NCBI GenBank assembly: GCA_036362985.1
Contig: JAYGXS010000002.1
Coordinates: 9,826,167-9,890,166, forward strand
Length of the DNA: 64,000 nucleotides
From: Ligula intestinalis
Taxonomy: Eukaryota; Platyhelminthes; Cestoda; Diphyllobothriidea; Diphyllobothriidae
Direction of reading: 5' to 3'
How positions within the stretch are numbered: position 1 is the first letter of the stretch; each line of letters opens with the position of its first letter. Below, piece after piece: positions 23,874 to 34,708 of the stretch. A program made the position numbers and the translations under genes. The notes under the pieces were generated by a model. It was given only the letters and a program-made list of their open reading frames with translations. It made no database searches and was not told the origin of the DNA.

Positions 23874-24046
23874 AGTGGCAGATAGGCGTATGCCGATCAG
23901 TTTAGAGGACACACTCGTAAGTTCATGGTGCCTTTGGAGCTCACGCTCGAGGCTAAGCCACGGCTAGCGATATAAGCAGAAGGACATGGTGTCATGGATG
24001 GGCGAGTGTGTCCTCTAAACCGATCACTATATGCCTATCTGCTACT
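23874..24046. mobile_element. Hairpin MITE (M3), 173 bp
   Basis: Arms of about 44 bp (23874-23917 and 24003-24046) are nearly perfect inverted copies: AGTGGCAGATAGGCGTATGC at the left, and AGTAGCAGATAGGCATATAG as the reverse complement of the right. The arms end at acactcg and cgagtgt around an 85-bp centre. The target duplication is not resolved. It is too short to encode a protein. Confidence 0.6.
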
Positions 24047-24079
24047 GCATATTCCCGATCACAAACTGGCAAGACAATG

Positions 24080-24250
24080 AGCTCGTGGCTCAGTGGTTAG
24101 GGTGTTTGACTCTGATCAGAAAGGTCGCGAGTTCAAGGTTCAAGTGCGACGCCAATTGGATCTGGATATGACTGGCTGGCGACGGCTAATAAGCCAGAAA
24201 TGGCCATTCCAGTCTCCCTTGTTCTCATTGGTTATGTCCCTCTGCCTTTA
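24080..24250 (+). mobile_element. tRNA-derived SINE, copy 5 (best head)
   Basis: The clearest copy. The A box is in gctcgtggctcagtggttag, a B-box-like gtcgcgagttcaagg lies 35 bases on, and the body is ctggcgacggctaataagcc, agaaatggccattccagtct, cccttgttctc. The head resembles a tRNA 5' half. Confidence 0.82.
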
Positions 24251-24426
24251 CTGTATTATCTTTTTATTTCATCTTTTTATAAGTTTCTTACATATATTTA
24301 AGAATGTGAGAGACAGTGTTCAAGAGCATAAAAAGTGATTAGTAAAGTGTTAGAAAGGTTAATAAGTTTTATACGAGTTTGTAAAGGGTTTATTAAGCTT
24401 CAAAATATTAACAGAAGAGTGTACAG

Positions 24427-24640
24427 AGGTTGAAGTCCAAAGCGTTCTTCGGGAAATAGAATTTATTAAGGACATTTTCGAAACTGGAGGCCCAGTTCGT
24501 TGTCAGTAAAAGAGCCGTTAGTCGTTGTTTGGAATTTTTCCTTTACTCTGCGTCTGATGACGAGCTGGGGTTCGAATCACGAGAAGTTACTAAATAAATT
24601 CTATTTCCCGAGGAACTTATTCCACTTCAAATTATATTCC
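24427..24640. mobile_element. Small inverted repeat with hammerhead-like motifs in both arms
   Basis: Arms at about 24430-24515 and 24543-24635 are inverted copies (gggaaatagaatttattaag at the left, gggaaatagaatttatttag as the reverse complement of the right). The right arm on the plus strand carries CTGATGA (24556 region), a stem GAGC/GGUUC and GAA. The left arm on the minus strand carries a mutated version (CTGACAA). It resembles paired PLE terminal repeats. Confidence 0.55.
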
Positions 24641-25225
24641 TTGGAATGTCAACTTTACAACACGCATACATATTCACGAATATTCGAATTTTGAGGGGAT
24701 CCCAGCACGTAGCCCGCGCTACATTCGGAGAATCGCTGTATCGGGAGTTCTTATCGGTTTCAGACTGAAGAGGGTCAAGACAAGACACGTTTCGCAGATT
24801 TTCCACATCACTAGTCGCCCTCATTCCAGTTTCACCCGCTAACCAGATTAAAAGCCAGGCCAATGTGAATTTTCCAGACCATGTGCAGGCCGTCTGTTGC
24901 ATGCGCCTAGAGCAAAGGACGAAGCACAAGGGGTAGGAACAGACGGAATAGGTCTCTGCCCCCCCCCCTTCCCCCGACCCTACGCCCATCGCCCCCGCAA
25001 TGTCCTATTCCGTGTTCCCACAGCGGCGCCACAGTGGCATTCGTCAACCACCCACTAGTTTGTCCCAGCAGTGGGGCAATGACTGTACATCAGCGACGCA
25101 AACAGTCGATATCGCTCCCACCCCCCCTCTCTCCCTCCTCTTGCTGCCTGTTTAGTGTTGCGCAACCGACAGGGGGCGGCCAGCAAACAACAACAACGCC
25201 GCCGCCGGTTGCAGAACTAACAGCA
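24641..25225. other. Unassigned stretch
   Basis: No gene recognised. C-rich runs lie at 24960-24975 and 25110-25145. Confidence 0.3.
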
Positions 25226-27020
25226 GCATTACGTGTGCGCATCGGCACACTCTGATCCGCTGTTTTGCCCTTTACCTTAATATATCACCAGGCGCGCGCA
25301 TGAAAATGACAGTTTGTGTATTTACTACGACACCGATGGATTCAGCTAGCATGAAGCTACCTCGGCATCCGTTCGGGGTGTCTCTGGCACTGCTACTGAC
25401 GACGGCCGTCAGTCGGGTACTAGTGGACATGGCGAAATGGGTTGTGTTAGATCTAAAGGGATGGGGGATGGGTGTGTTCCACAAGTGCACGGCAGGTGTT
25501 GAACAAAGACACAGTTCTCGTACGCGTCTTCGGCCTATTTGATTCGGATTTGGCACTGGTATCTGGCAAGAGAGAACAAAGATGGTGGACACGGATGTGG
25601 TTTTTTCTCCATAGGCTGATCAAGTGTATGTGACTGGCTTCTCAAAAACAAACTGTCACTTTTGTAGAATATGTTAAACTACCAGCTGGATTCCCGCCCA
25701 GACTTAACCTATGTTCGTGATGACTCCGTCTTTGTATTATCTGTACTTTTAAGTCATTTGTAGCGTCCTTCTTATATATGTGGGAACCGGAACGTGTGCT
25801 ACATACAGTAGATGCCGTTGATCATGCAATATTTCGACATATGCGAAAAACTAATACTCTTTCGCTAATCGGAATTGACTCCAGTTGTGATACTGATTAT
25901 CGTGTAGTCTATTTTGAAGTCATTTCAGTCAGTATAGGATGCCGGGTTTTTAACGAGCTTCGTTCTGACTCCTAGCAAAACGTACCTACTGTAAAAACTG
26001 ACTACTTAAGTAGTATGCCTTTTTATCATTGATTCTGACTGCCTTTATCAATTCAAAAATATTGTATGGAAAAAATGGACGAAAAAATTATTTGTTGAAC
26101 ACGTTTGATAGCAAATTATGCCTTCTTCAAATTTTATACTTGAAGGAAGGGTAGCTTTCGGTCTTAAAAAATTTGCCCAATTGCCGACTAATTTTCTAAC
26201 CTAGTGACTGCTGTACTCGAATTCAAGGTTTAGAAACTGCGCACTGTGAACATCTTGTTTAAGGAAAAGTACGTTTTCACCTACAGTCTGAAGAAGAGGT
26301 TGCATAGTTGTCATAAAATATTGAAATAGATGTGGAACATATTTTATGCAGTTTAGGTAGCATTAATAAACTGACATATACGATGTTTTATGAATAAATG
26401 CCTCACAGTTGTAGGAAAACTCATAATTAGCAACATTTTAAAACCCGAAAGCTACCCTTCATTCAAGTATAAAATTTATAGAAGGCGAATTTTCTTTCAA
26501 ACATGTACAACAAATAAATTTTTCGTCCATGTTTTTCATTAAATATATTTGAATTTATAAAGGCAGTCAGAATCAATGATACAAAGGCAAACTACTTAAG
26601 TAGTCAGTTTTTACAAAAGATACGTTTTGCTGGGAGTCAGAACGAAGTTCTTTAAAAAGCCGACATCCTATGTTGACTGAAATTACTTCAAAATAGACTA
26701 CAAGATAATCAGTATCACAACTGGAGTCAATTCCGATTAGCGAAAGAGTATTAGACTTTCGCATATGTCGAAATATTGCATGATCAACGGCGTCTACAGT
26801 ACATAGACGGTAATTTCGTAACAAGTCAGCTGTCGTGCCCATGTTCATCTGCATCTATCTTAAGCATGTGCAGCTTAGGAAGACGAAGATTGTGAGGGGG
26901 GCGAGAGAAAGACAGATTCGGAACGACTTCACCTTATTCTAACGAAATTTAAACCAAAATTATTATTACACCCTCGTAACTGTGTTTTCGGTAACAAGAA
27001 CCTAGACGATATACAAGAGC
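25226..27020 (+). repeat. Array unit X, copy 1 (interrupted by a foldback MITE)
   Basis: Without the MITE at 25806-26799, this is about 800 bp that aligns along its length with X copy 2 at 28435-29237. Shared blocks include gaaaatgaca, caccgatggattcagct (acatcgatggattcagct in copy 2) and agagaacaaagat. It flows directly into unit R1. No coding function was recognised: the minus-strand frame at 25272-25592 is not kept in copy 2. Confidence 0.75.
25806..26799. mobile_element. Foldback MITE (M2), mariner-type ends, 994 bp
   Basis: Two inverted arms of about 375 bp (25806-26182 and 26433-26799) flank a spacer of about 250 bp. Ends are CAGTAGATGCCGTTGATCAT and, as the reverse complement of the right, CTGTAGACGCCGTTGATCAT. 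Both are bounded by TA. X copy 2 has no insertion at the matching place (about 29010-29030), so insertion is supported. The short open frames in the two arms mirror one another and probably do not code. Confidence 0.82.
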
Positions 27021-27533
27021 GTCTCTGTTAAAAATTATATAATTCACTGAGAGAATCCTCAGAAGAAATTCTAGGGCAAACTAAGGAATATTTAAGACGA
27101 TGGATAAGCAGCAAACGAGAAATTTACTCACATCCTTGTTAGAAGGGTTGAAGAATGTTACCAAGAAATAAGAGTCAGGTAGGGAATACGAGCATCCACA
27201 AACTCGGGCAGAAGGCACTTACTTATCTGCGCGCTTGTTACATGAGCGACAGTGTGGTATTTTAAGCACTGAGCGAATCCCAGGGAGCCTTTTTTGTTAT
27301 CCAAATGCATGGGGTTGAGAGATGTAAAATAATTGGCCGAAGGTAAGCCTTTAGTCAAAACCAAACTCATCTCAAGGGAAAAAGAAAAAGAAGGTTTTGG
27401 GAAGGATTCGGCGTGACTCCGCCTCACCATAGAGCAATTTACAACCAAGTTATCACTATGCCCTTGGACATATGGTATTGATTAACGAGAACCCGGACGA
27501 CCTAAAGGACGATGTACAAGTGCGTCTCTGTTA
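27021..27533 (+). repeat. Tandem array unit R1
   Basis: A 513-bp unit starting gtctctgttaaaaattatat and repeated head to tail. It differs from R2 at roughly ten positions plus one indel of about 9-10 bp, so about 97 percent identity. It lacks the central 650 bp present in R3 plus X. The deletion edge lies in an A/G-rich tract (ggaaaaagaaaaagaag). Confidence 0.85.
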
Positions 27534-28024
27534 AAAATTCTATAATTCACTGAGAGAATCCTCAGGAGAAATTCTAGGGCAAACTAAGGAATATTTAAGA
27601 CGATGGATAAGCAGCAAACGAGAAATTTACTCACATCCTTGTTAGAAGGGTTGAAGAATGTTACCAAGAAATAAGAGTCAGGTAGGGGATACGAGCATCC
27701 ACAAACTCGGGCAGAAGGCACTTACTTATCTGCGCGCTTGTTACATGAGCGACAGTGTGGTATTTTAAGCACTGAGCGAATCCCAGGGAGCCTTTTTTGT
27801 TATCCAAATGCATGGGGTTGAGAGATGTAAAATAATTGGCCGAAGGTAAGCCTTTAGTCAAAACCAAAGTCATCTCAAGGGAAGAAGAAAAAGAAGGTTT
27901 CGAGAAGGAAGAGTCAGATTCGGCGCGACTCCGCCTCACCATAGAGCAATTCACAACCAAGTTATCACATTGCTCTTGGACATATGGTATTGATTAACCA
28001 GAACCCGGACGACCTAAAAGTGTT
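27534..28024 (+). repeat. Tandem array unit R2
   Basis: Near-identical neighbour of R1. Both carry a minus-strand open frame of nearly 100 codons, but conservation over so recent a duplication says nothing about coding. In R3 that frame is broken. Confidence 0.85.
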
Positions 28025-29237
28025 GCTCTGTTAAAAATTCTAGCATTAATCGCGATAATCCTCCGAAGAAATTTGAAGGCAAGCTAAGGCACTCAAGAGG
28101 ATGGATAAGCAGCGAGCTTACAAAATATATTAGCAACCTTGCGGCCAGGGTTAACGAAAGGAACCAAGGAATAAGAGTCAGGAGGGGTTAGGAGCATCCA
28201 TAAACCTGGACAGTAGGAACTCAGCTATTTGCGCGCTTATCATATGGGCGAAATTGTAGTATTTTAAGCATGCGCGACTCCCTGTGCACTTTCTCTGTTA
28301 TTCAAATAAACAGGGTGCACAGACGAAAAAGACTTGGCCGGAGGTAAGCCTTCAATCAAACATAAAGTTATTTCAAAGGAAAAAGAAGAAGAAGAAGAAG
28401 AAGAAGAAGAAGAAGAAGAATAAGAAGAAGAAGAATGCATTAAGTGTGCATCGGCACGCTGTGATTCACCGTCTTGCCATTTACCGTAATATATCATAGA
28501 GAGTACACATGAAAATGACAATTTTTATATCTTCTACGACATCGATGGATTCAGCTTACATGAAGCCGTCCAAGCATCCATTCAGGGTGTATCTGGCACT
28601 AGTGACGAGGGCCGTCAGAGCGGTACTTTTGGACATGGCAAAGCGGGTTGTGTTATACCAAAAGTGGTAAGGGAAGGGCGTGTTCCACCAGTGCATGTCA
28701 GACGTTGAACAAAGACGCAGTTTTTGAACTGATATCTAACTAATTTGACCCCGACTTGCATCTGGTAGGAGAGAACAAAGATTGTGGACGCATACTTGGG
28801 GTTATTCACCATAGGCTGTCCCAGTGTTTACGAGGCTTCTCATAAACAAACTGACACTTTTTCAGAAAAACGCAAAGTACTAAAAGTAATAACTTGGAGG
28901 ATGGTTAATTAATGTTCTAGCTGGGTTTGTGGTGATTTCCTCTTCGTATGATCTGTGCTTTTGAGGCATTTGCGGTTTTCGTTTTGTACATATAGGGATG
29001 GGACGCATGCGATATTTGTAGACGTTAGTTCGATGTCGTTGCAGTTGCCATGCCTATGTCCATCTCCATATGTCTTAAACATGTGCTACTGAAATGAAGA
29101 AGAACAATGTTTTGAGGAGGTAGAGAGTCAGATTTGGCGAAAATTCAGCTTACCATTGATCAATTAAAACCAAAGTCATATTTATACACTTTTAATTGGG
29201 TTTTTCATCAGCAAGAACCTGAACGATATACAACTGC
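28025..29237 (+). repeat. Tandem array full-length unit (R3 plus X copy 2)
   Basis: The R part (28025-28435) is about 75 percent like R1/R2. It passes through a (gaa)n tract at 28381-28436 into X copy 2, which ends with the same accgaacgatataca-type junction as R1 and R2. This shows that the 1.2-kb form is the full unit and the 0.5-kb form an internal deletion. Confidence 0.75.
28381..28436. repeat. (GAA)n microsatellite
   Basis: About 17 GAA units with one interruption (taa) near 28421. It sits where the short array units have lost their centre. Confidence 0.95.
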
Positions 29238-29560
29238 GTCACTGTTACAAATTCTGCAATCCACTGAGATAATCCTCAGAACGAATTCTGAGGCAATCTC
29301 ATTTGGATAAGAAGTGAATAAACAAACGTTACTTAAACCCTTTTAACTAGGGTTGAAGAAGAGAATCGATGAATGAGAGTCAGCAGGGGACACGAGCGCC
29401 CCTTAAGACAAGCAGTAGGAACTCACTTATCAGCATGCTTATTATACGAGCGAAATTGTGGTACTTTGAGCACTGTGCGACGCCCAGTGAGCTTTCTACC
29501 TTATGCAAATATATAAGCTGGACAAACTCAAAATCAAAGGAAGAAGGAGTAGTGTAGTGG
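29238..29560 (+). repeat. Tandem array unit R4 (partial, diverged)
   Basis: Starts gtcactgttacaaattctgc and keeps the order of the R blocks (gagagtcagcaggggacacg, aactcacttatc, attgtggtactttgagcac) at about 70 percent identity. The array ends near 29560. Confidence 0.7.
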
Positions 29561-29679
29561 GTGTTAGCGCCACTGTTGGAACCCGTTATCGCTGACTCAT
29601 CTCGCCAAAGCTGCAGTCACAATGACTAATCTCACCCTGAGCATCTCTCACTCAATATCTGGCGCGACCTACTAACACG

Positions 29680-29985
29680 TCCAGTCTCGCCTGCGCCCAT
29701 ACCGCAGCGTAACCTCGCGTGGTCAAACCAATCACCATCAAGGCTGACCGAGACAAAGAGAGCTTTCGGCGGCCGCCTGGATTACTGCCACTAGGCTACA
29801 CTTCGGACCCGACCCAACCCAACTAGGAACATATGCACTAGTCCGCGAATTTAACTTCCTCCTAATTATTACCCTTATCGTCTTCAAATAATACACTCTT
29901 CCTACTAATATGGCTTTCCTGTGACGTCTTTAATCTCCTAAAAAACCGGGCCTGGAAGATCGCAGCCGTTAGGGTTACACTCAAC
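29680..29985 (+). repeat. Dispersed repeat W, copy 2
   Basis: Matches 14456-14765 in ordered blocks: ggtcaaaccaatcaccatca, aggctgaccgagacaaa and ccgggcctggaagatcgca. Its nature is unknown. Confidence 0.5.
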
Positions 29986-31035
29986 TAGCCTTAACACCCC
30001 TCGGAAGTAGCACTAAAAACACTTAATTGGCTCTCTGGTCTGCCTATGATCTGGATGAAGTTAAATCATGTGATACTAAAGGCATATTTTTCATCATCCA
30101 GAATACGCAAAACACAGGTCATTCGGTAGACCCAACAGCAAGTAATAGGCAAGCCCAAATGCACAGCCCGCGATAGACTGCTGCACCAGTTCGTTCGTAC
30201 GCCAAATGCAGGCAGAGATGGATGAACTCCAGCCGGTGGCTTTTGCTAGACCGCGTGGCACCAAGAGGAAGTTCACATGATTAGTTAGACATAGAGGAAT
30301 GTCAGCGCAGAGGAGACAGTACGGGTTCCATCGATGCAGCACCCTCACTTACGAGGGTACACTTTATCACTTCTAGACTAAACAGGAAACGGTAGTTTTT
30401 TAGTTGAAAAACCGCAAAGATCACCTCATTTACATTTCTTAACAGCGAAAACAGTCTCAAATGGCCAATTAGATAGTCAGCTCTTACTGGGTAAAGTAAA
30501 GACTGACTGTTTAAAAATACGAGCAAACTAACTGGGAAGCAGCAGAAGCGATCCCTGGGACTGCTCCTTTTTCAATGTTTAAAGCGGGCGCAAACGGTAG
30601 GATTTATTGATATCAATAAATTTCGTGACAGCTTCTCAGCTGCATCCTGTCGCTGCATGAGGAAGATAACGTGGAGGCATAGAACAGTTGGGAATTTCAC
30701 AGAATTAAGGGCATAGCAGCAACGATCGTGGTTTAATTTAAATAACAAAAATCGATAAAGGGCAGTGCGTTAAGTCAACGTATGGAAAGTAGTGGGTGAG
30801 GGAAGTTAACGAAAAACACTTGGAAATTTAATTAAATGACCACTTACCAGGGCAATTGGAGGTTGATCAAATGGTCAAGCTGCTTGCATATGTCGGGTTT
30901 CTTCTACCGTGTGTAAGCAGCTTCCAAATAGCGCAGAGTCCAGTTTGTTCGGGCGCGAACGAGTACTCAAAAGGCTGTTTAGACGTCGAAAGAAGGACAG
31001 CTGTCTAGTAAATTCTTGGTAATAGAGGACCGTAT
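29986..31035. other. Unassigned stretch
   Basis: No motif-bearing frames and no repeat recognised up to the PLE beginning near 31040. Confidence 0.3.
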
Positions 31036-31039
31036 TTGG

Positions 31040-32580
31040 GCTTGAATTTTACTTTAAAAAGCCCGCAGATAAAGGATGGTCAACGGTCGTCATGAATCGC
31101 AAACACTACGACGAGAAAGCCAAAGCCCTGCTTGATGACAGAGAATCCTACAGACAGGCAGAAAACTCAGAAGCAAAAGCGGTATCAAACCAGTTGAACA
31201 AATTACTTGGAGAATACAAACACCGGAATCTGAACACAGAGAACGAATGGCGTCTTATGAAACCAACAGATACTGCCCTTACTCGCTTCTATGGTCTGTC
31301 AAAGATCCATAAACCGAAACAGACGAACTGATGGTTTCCTTTGACGTGACATCACTATTTACATCCAGTCCACCAGTTTGGCACGAGAAGTCTTACGCAG
31401 GAAACCTGAGGAGCGGTACAACGAAACCCAGAGTCCACTTAAAATCGAACACCTCATGAGATTTTTCGAATTTTGTCAAAAGGCCTACTTCAGCTTTGCT
31501 GGAACAACTTATGAACAAATCAGGGGAACTACGATGGGCTCTCCAAGCTCCGGTCTAATAGCAGAATTGGTCCTGCAGGAGCTGGAAAAGATTGCCTTCA
31601 CCTAACAGATCCCGATATTTTGGCACCGTTACGCTGACGGAACGTTCGTTATCGTCAAAAGTAACACGCTACAGAGTTTCCATGCTCTCCTTAACTTGAT
31701 CTTCTCAGATATACAGTTCACGCGGGGAGAAGAAAAGGATCAGCAGTTACCCTTCCTCGACGTACTCGGCATGCGAAATCCTGACGGAAAAATAGAAACG
31801 AGGCTCTACAGAAAGGCAACGAACACCGCACAGCTTCTCAGTTTTTACAGCAACTATCCGAGGGCTCACAAACGAAGCTGTGTGAGAACGCTGTTCAAAA
31901 TAATCCAGACACACTGCAGTAACTTGGAAGAAAGAGCACGTGAGGCTCGGCATCTGCGCGACCAGTTTATGCACAATGGCTATCCTAAAGCCTTCATAAA
32001 CCAATGCCTACGTCACCACCCTCCGAGGACCCGAACAGAACCAGCTCCCACGATTAAGCATGCGCTGCCATATATTAAGGACGTGTCGGAAGCGACCGAG
32101 CGTATAACCGCAGGACTAGGCGTTGGAATCGCACATCATCCCAAGGCTACAATGCGCAGCCAAGTCATGAGGATCAAAGATCGACTAAATCCCAGTGAGC
32201 GCTCGGGTGTATTGTATCGCATACCATGTCTAAACTGCCCTGTAAATTACACCGGACAGACTGGACGCATGTTGGGTTCGCGCATGCACGAACACAAGTC
32301 GGCCGTTCGACGGGGTGATGAATCTTTGCAAGTGGCCGCCCACAACTACGGGACGGGCCACGAGTTTAACTTCGCAGCCATGAAGATAATTGCCCACGCA
32401 AGCAGCAAGACAGGCCGAGAACTGATTGAAGCCTGGGCGTCGGTTGACAACTCTGTTAACCGATGCATCGAGCTGCCGCATTCATATGTTGCCCTGCGCG
32501 GGTATCTTCGGACTCACGGCACTGGTGGCCCTGTCCCTAGCTCCCTGCTATCTTCTCCCCCCCACCTTTATGACGGCTAA
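31040..32580 (+). pseudogene. PLE RT plus GIY-YIG, nearly full C-terminal half, catalytic site lost
   Basis: A second PLE family. It opens with KPADKGWSTVVMNRKHYDEK and reaches GLSKIHKPKQ near 31318. It then lacks roughly 90 residues of the RT and re-enters, in another frame, at LMVSFDVTSLFTS. From 31378 to 32580 one frame holds TMGSPSSGLIAELVLQELE, a TAA at 31603-31605, YADG in place of the catalytic YVDD, QQLPFLDVLG and the linker. It ends in a GIY-YIG domain (VLYRIPCLNCPVNYTGQTGR at about 32208-32267, then SRMHEHKSAVRRGD). The end is VALRGYLRTHGTGG. Loss of the second aspartate means no polymerase activity even without the stop. Confidence 0.9.
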
Positions 32581-32715
32581 TTGATCGTTCCCCCCTTTAC
32601 ACTTTGCTTGCTACCGTTGACGGCTAATTGCCCCCCCTTTATACGTTGTTTGCTTTCTTTGACGGTTAATTGACCCCTTCTCCTGTAAATGTTGCTTGCT
32701 TTCGTTGACGGTTTT
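32571..32715 (+). repeat. Minisatellite in the PLE 3' UTR, about 46-bp unit
   Basis: About three units starting tgacggctaattg, then a C-rich run, then tttgcttgct; a fourth start merges into the ribozyme-like motif at 32720. Units differ by small indels in the C run. Confidence 0.75.
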
Positions 32716-32790
32716 ACCTCTGATGATGGATTCCCGAAAGAGTTCGAAAGCTCAGACAAATAAAACTACGATTCCGGCGATCAAAACTAC
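32716..32790 (+). ncRNA. Hammerhead-ribozyme-like motif, PLE 3' terminus
   Basis: CTGATGA at 32720-32726 is followed by a partly paired stem II (GGATTC/GAGTTC around ccgaaa), then GAAA and a short 3' part (gctcagacaaataaaact). Related sequences with opposite orientation occur at 46170-46215 and 62902-62940. PLEs are known to carry minimal hammerheads in their terminal repeats. Stem III is not convincing here, so activity is uncertain. Confidence 0.55.
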
Positions 32791-32804
32791 TTCTCAATTT
32801 AAAA

Positions 32805-33420
32805 AGCCTATTTGGCAAAGATATACAATTGGCAATTTATCATTGGGCCGGTACAATTGTATGAAAAAGTTAAAAAGTACCGTTGGGCAGGGTTAATGTG
32901 GGTTTTATGATTACAACTAATTGTTTTCACGCCGTCCGCATCGCGTGATCGGCATGTAGAGATTATTGCACTGAGAGAGGAGCAATAAGAATACGTTGTG
33001 AGCATTGGTCATGGGTTGAGTGCAGGGAGTGAAAATTGCTGGCGCTCACACGGAGTGAACAACAGTTACCAGGGGGTGGGGCTGATATGTGATCGACATC
33101 TGGAGTCGGCGTCGGCCACGGAAGTGATAGTGCCAGTATTTAAGTCTTCCTAAAAATAAATAGCACTAGATTCGATAGCCGTTTGTTCACTGGCTCGGTT
33201 GTTGCTAGCACTAATTGGCGTAAGCCCTTGAAGAATTTGGCTGATGTCCGGTAGACATCTGGAAATGTTTCGTTGGGATTTACTCGGTGATTCGTATTGA
33301 CAAGCTGTATGGGAATATAATAACCTTATCCAATTGTACTGTTTTTTATCATCCATGCAATTTTATCGACACAAGGATGAACTGTCGAAAACCGATGTTT
33401 GCCAAATAGTTTTTTTTTTC
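32805..33420. mobile_element. Inverted-repeat PLE terminal element, decayed
   Basis: The left arm (to about 32985) on the minus strand and the right arm (about 33325-33420) on the plus strand match the paired arms of the elements at 46918-47510 and 55822-56655. The right arm holds atgaactgtcgaaaaccgat and gtttgccaaatag, the remains of a hammerhead core with its first box lost. No coding capacity. Boundaries are approximate. Confidence 0.65.
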
Positions 33421-34172
33421 AAGTTAGGCATGGGACTACTTAGAGAAAGAATAATTGCTTGAGTTATTCAGAAAATCTGAGTCAGGACCAGTAGGAAATA
33501 AACTGCCGCTGAGTCTGCTTTTTCAACTACGGAATTGAGAGGAACAATTCTGGGTTGATGCCGATCGTTTGTAAGACACCCTTCATCCAAGCTGATATCC
33601 TTGTTTATTTGAAGTGATAAGTTAATTCCAAAAATGAAGGGACTACATTTCGACCTTATAATATGCCATATAGAGCTTTCAATTGCCACTGGTTAGCTCG
33701 CATTATAAATAGAAAATAAATAATAACTCAGAAAAGTAGTTGGCGAGCAAACGGAAGCTAGCGATAAATTCTTACTGGACCAGAACGTTTTTTTGGGGAG
33801 CAGGTTCACAGATAAAGCATGCGGTCAATGCGCAAGCGATATTAATGTAGAAACTATTTCTTTTGCGTGTGACGATAGCAAATAAGAATAACAATTTAAG
33901 CTACTTTGAATGGTTCTTTACAAATATTAAAAAAAACTTCTTGAATAAAATTATAAACATAGTAGAAGTGTAGATATATAGACGCACCGGAAACATTGTA
34001 TTAATTAAGAACCTTTTCATTCGTTGCAACGTTGGTTTCTTTTGAAATATGTTGCTCAGCAGATATACTATCTCTACATGTGAAAGGAAAAGCTTTAATT
34101 TTTACACCGGTTCCTGAAACCATAACGCTGAGGATCACGGTCATTGTGCTGATACTGAGAAGAAGACGACGC
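33421..34172. other. Unassigned AT-rich stretch
   Basis: No motif or repeat recognised. The last 15 bases (34158-34172 region) match the PLE terminal block tgagaagaagacgac at 1496-1510, suggesting that MITE copy C landed in an old PLE end. Confidence 0.35.
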
Positions 34173-34708
34173 GGCAAAATAAGCTTACGTAGGCCCATTC
34201 ATATCCCCCTAGCCCAGAATTTTGTCCCGCAAAAACGGTACTCATAGAGTTTTTGGGCGTGGGGAAATAGGACAGGCAGAGAAGGAAATTTTTTGGACAA
34301 GTTTTTTAGGAGTAAGTTGTTCCGCATGTAAATTGAAGGTATGAGCGGGGCTTCGCGCCGCGGACAATACTAATCTAACTCCAGAACGGTAAATTGGACC
34401 TCACGTTAGTTGAAGTAGATGACCTCCCAATCACCATTTCAATTTTTCGGGAAATTCAAGAAACCTGCAATTTGATAATCGGGTTTTCCCGAAATAAGTT
34501 AAAGGACAATACAGATTAGGAAAATTTAAAGATATAAATCAACAACACTTCCAAGTACAGTAAAATAAAAATGCATTTAGCATTTGTTAAAGTATATTTC
34601 ACTGCGTGTCCTAATTTTCCACCCATAAAACCCTATAAATACCGTTTTTGGAGGAAAACATGCAGGGAGTAGGGGTTAATAAGTGGGCCTACATAAGCCA
34701 CTGTTGCC
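34173..34708 (+). mobile_element. Long-TIR MITE family M1, copy C
   Basis: A 536-bp copy, GGCAAAATAAGCTTACGTAG to the reverse complement of GGCAACAGTGGCTTATGTAG. Flanking 8-mers gacgacgc and gacgactc differ at one base. Inverted ends extend about 100 bp and include the shared aaaaacggta and gtggggaaataggacaggca blocks. The interior is collinear with copy B and inverted with respect to copy A. No open frame of note. Confidence 0.83.

Noticed and set aside
25778..26854. Related frames on opposite strands as a conserved peptide
   Set aside because: They are mirror images of the two arms of a foldback MITE. Changes between arms are mostly amino-acid replacing.
27158..27960. Two similar minus-strand frames of nearly 100 codons as a duplicated gene
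   Set aside because: They lie in R1 and R2, which are almost identical tandem units. The frame is broken in R3 and R4, so there is no sign of coding constraint.
28284..28499. Lysine-rich protein
   Set aside because: It is the translation of a (GAA)n microsatellite on the plus strand.
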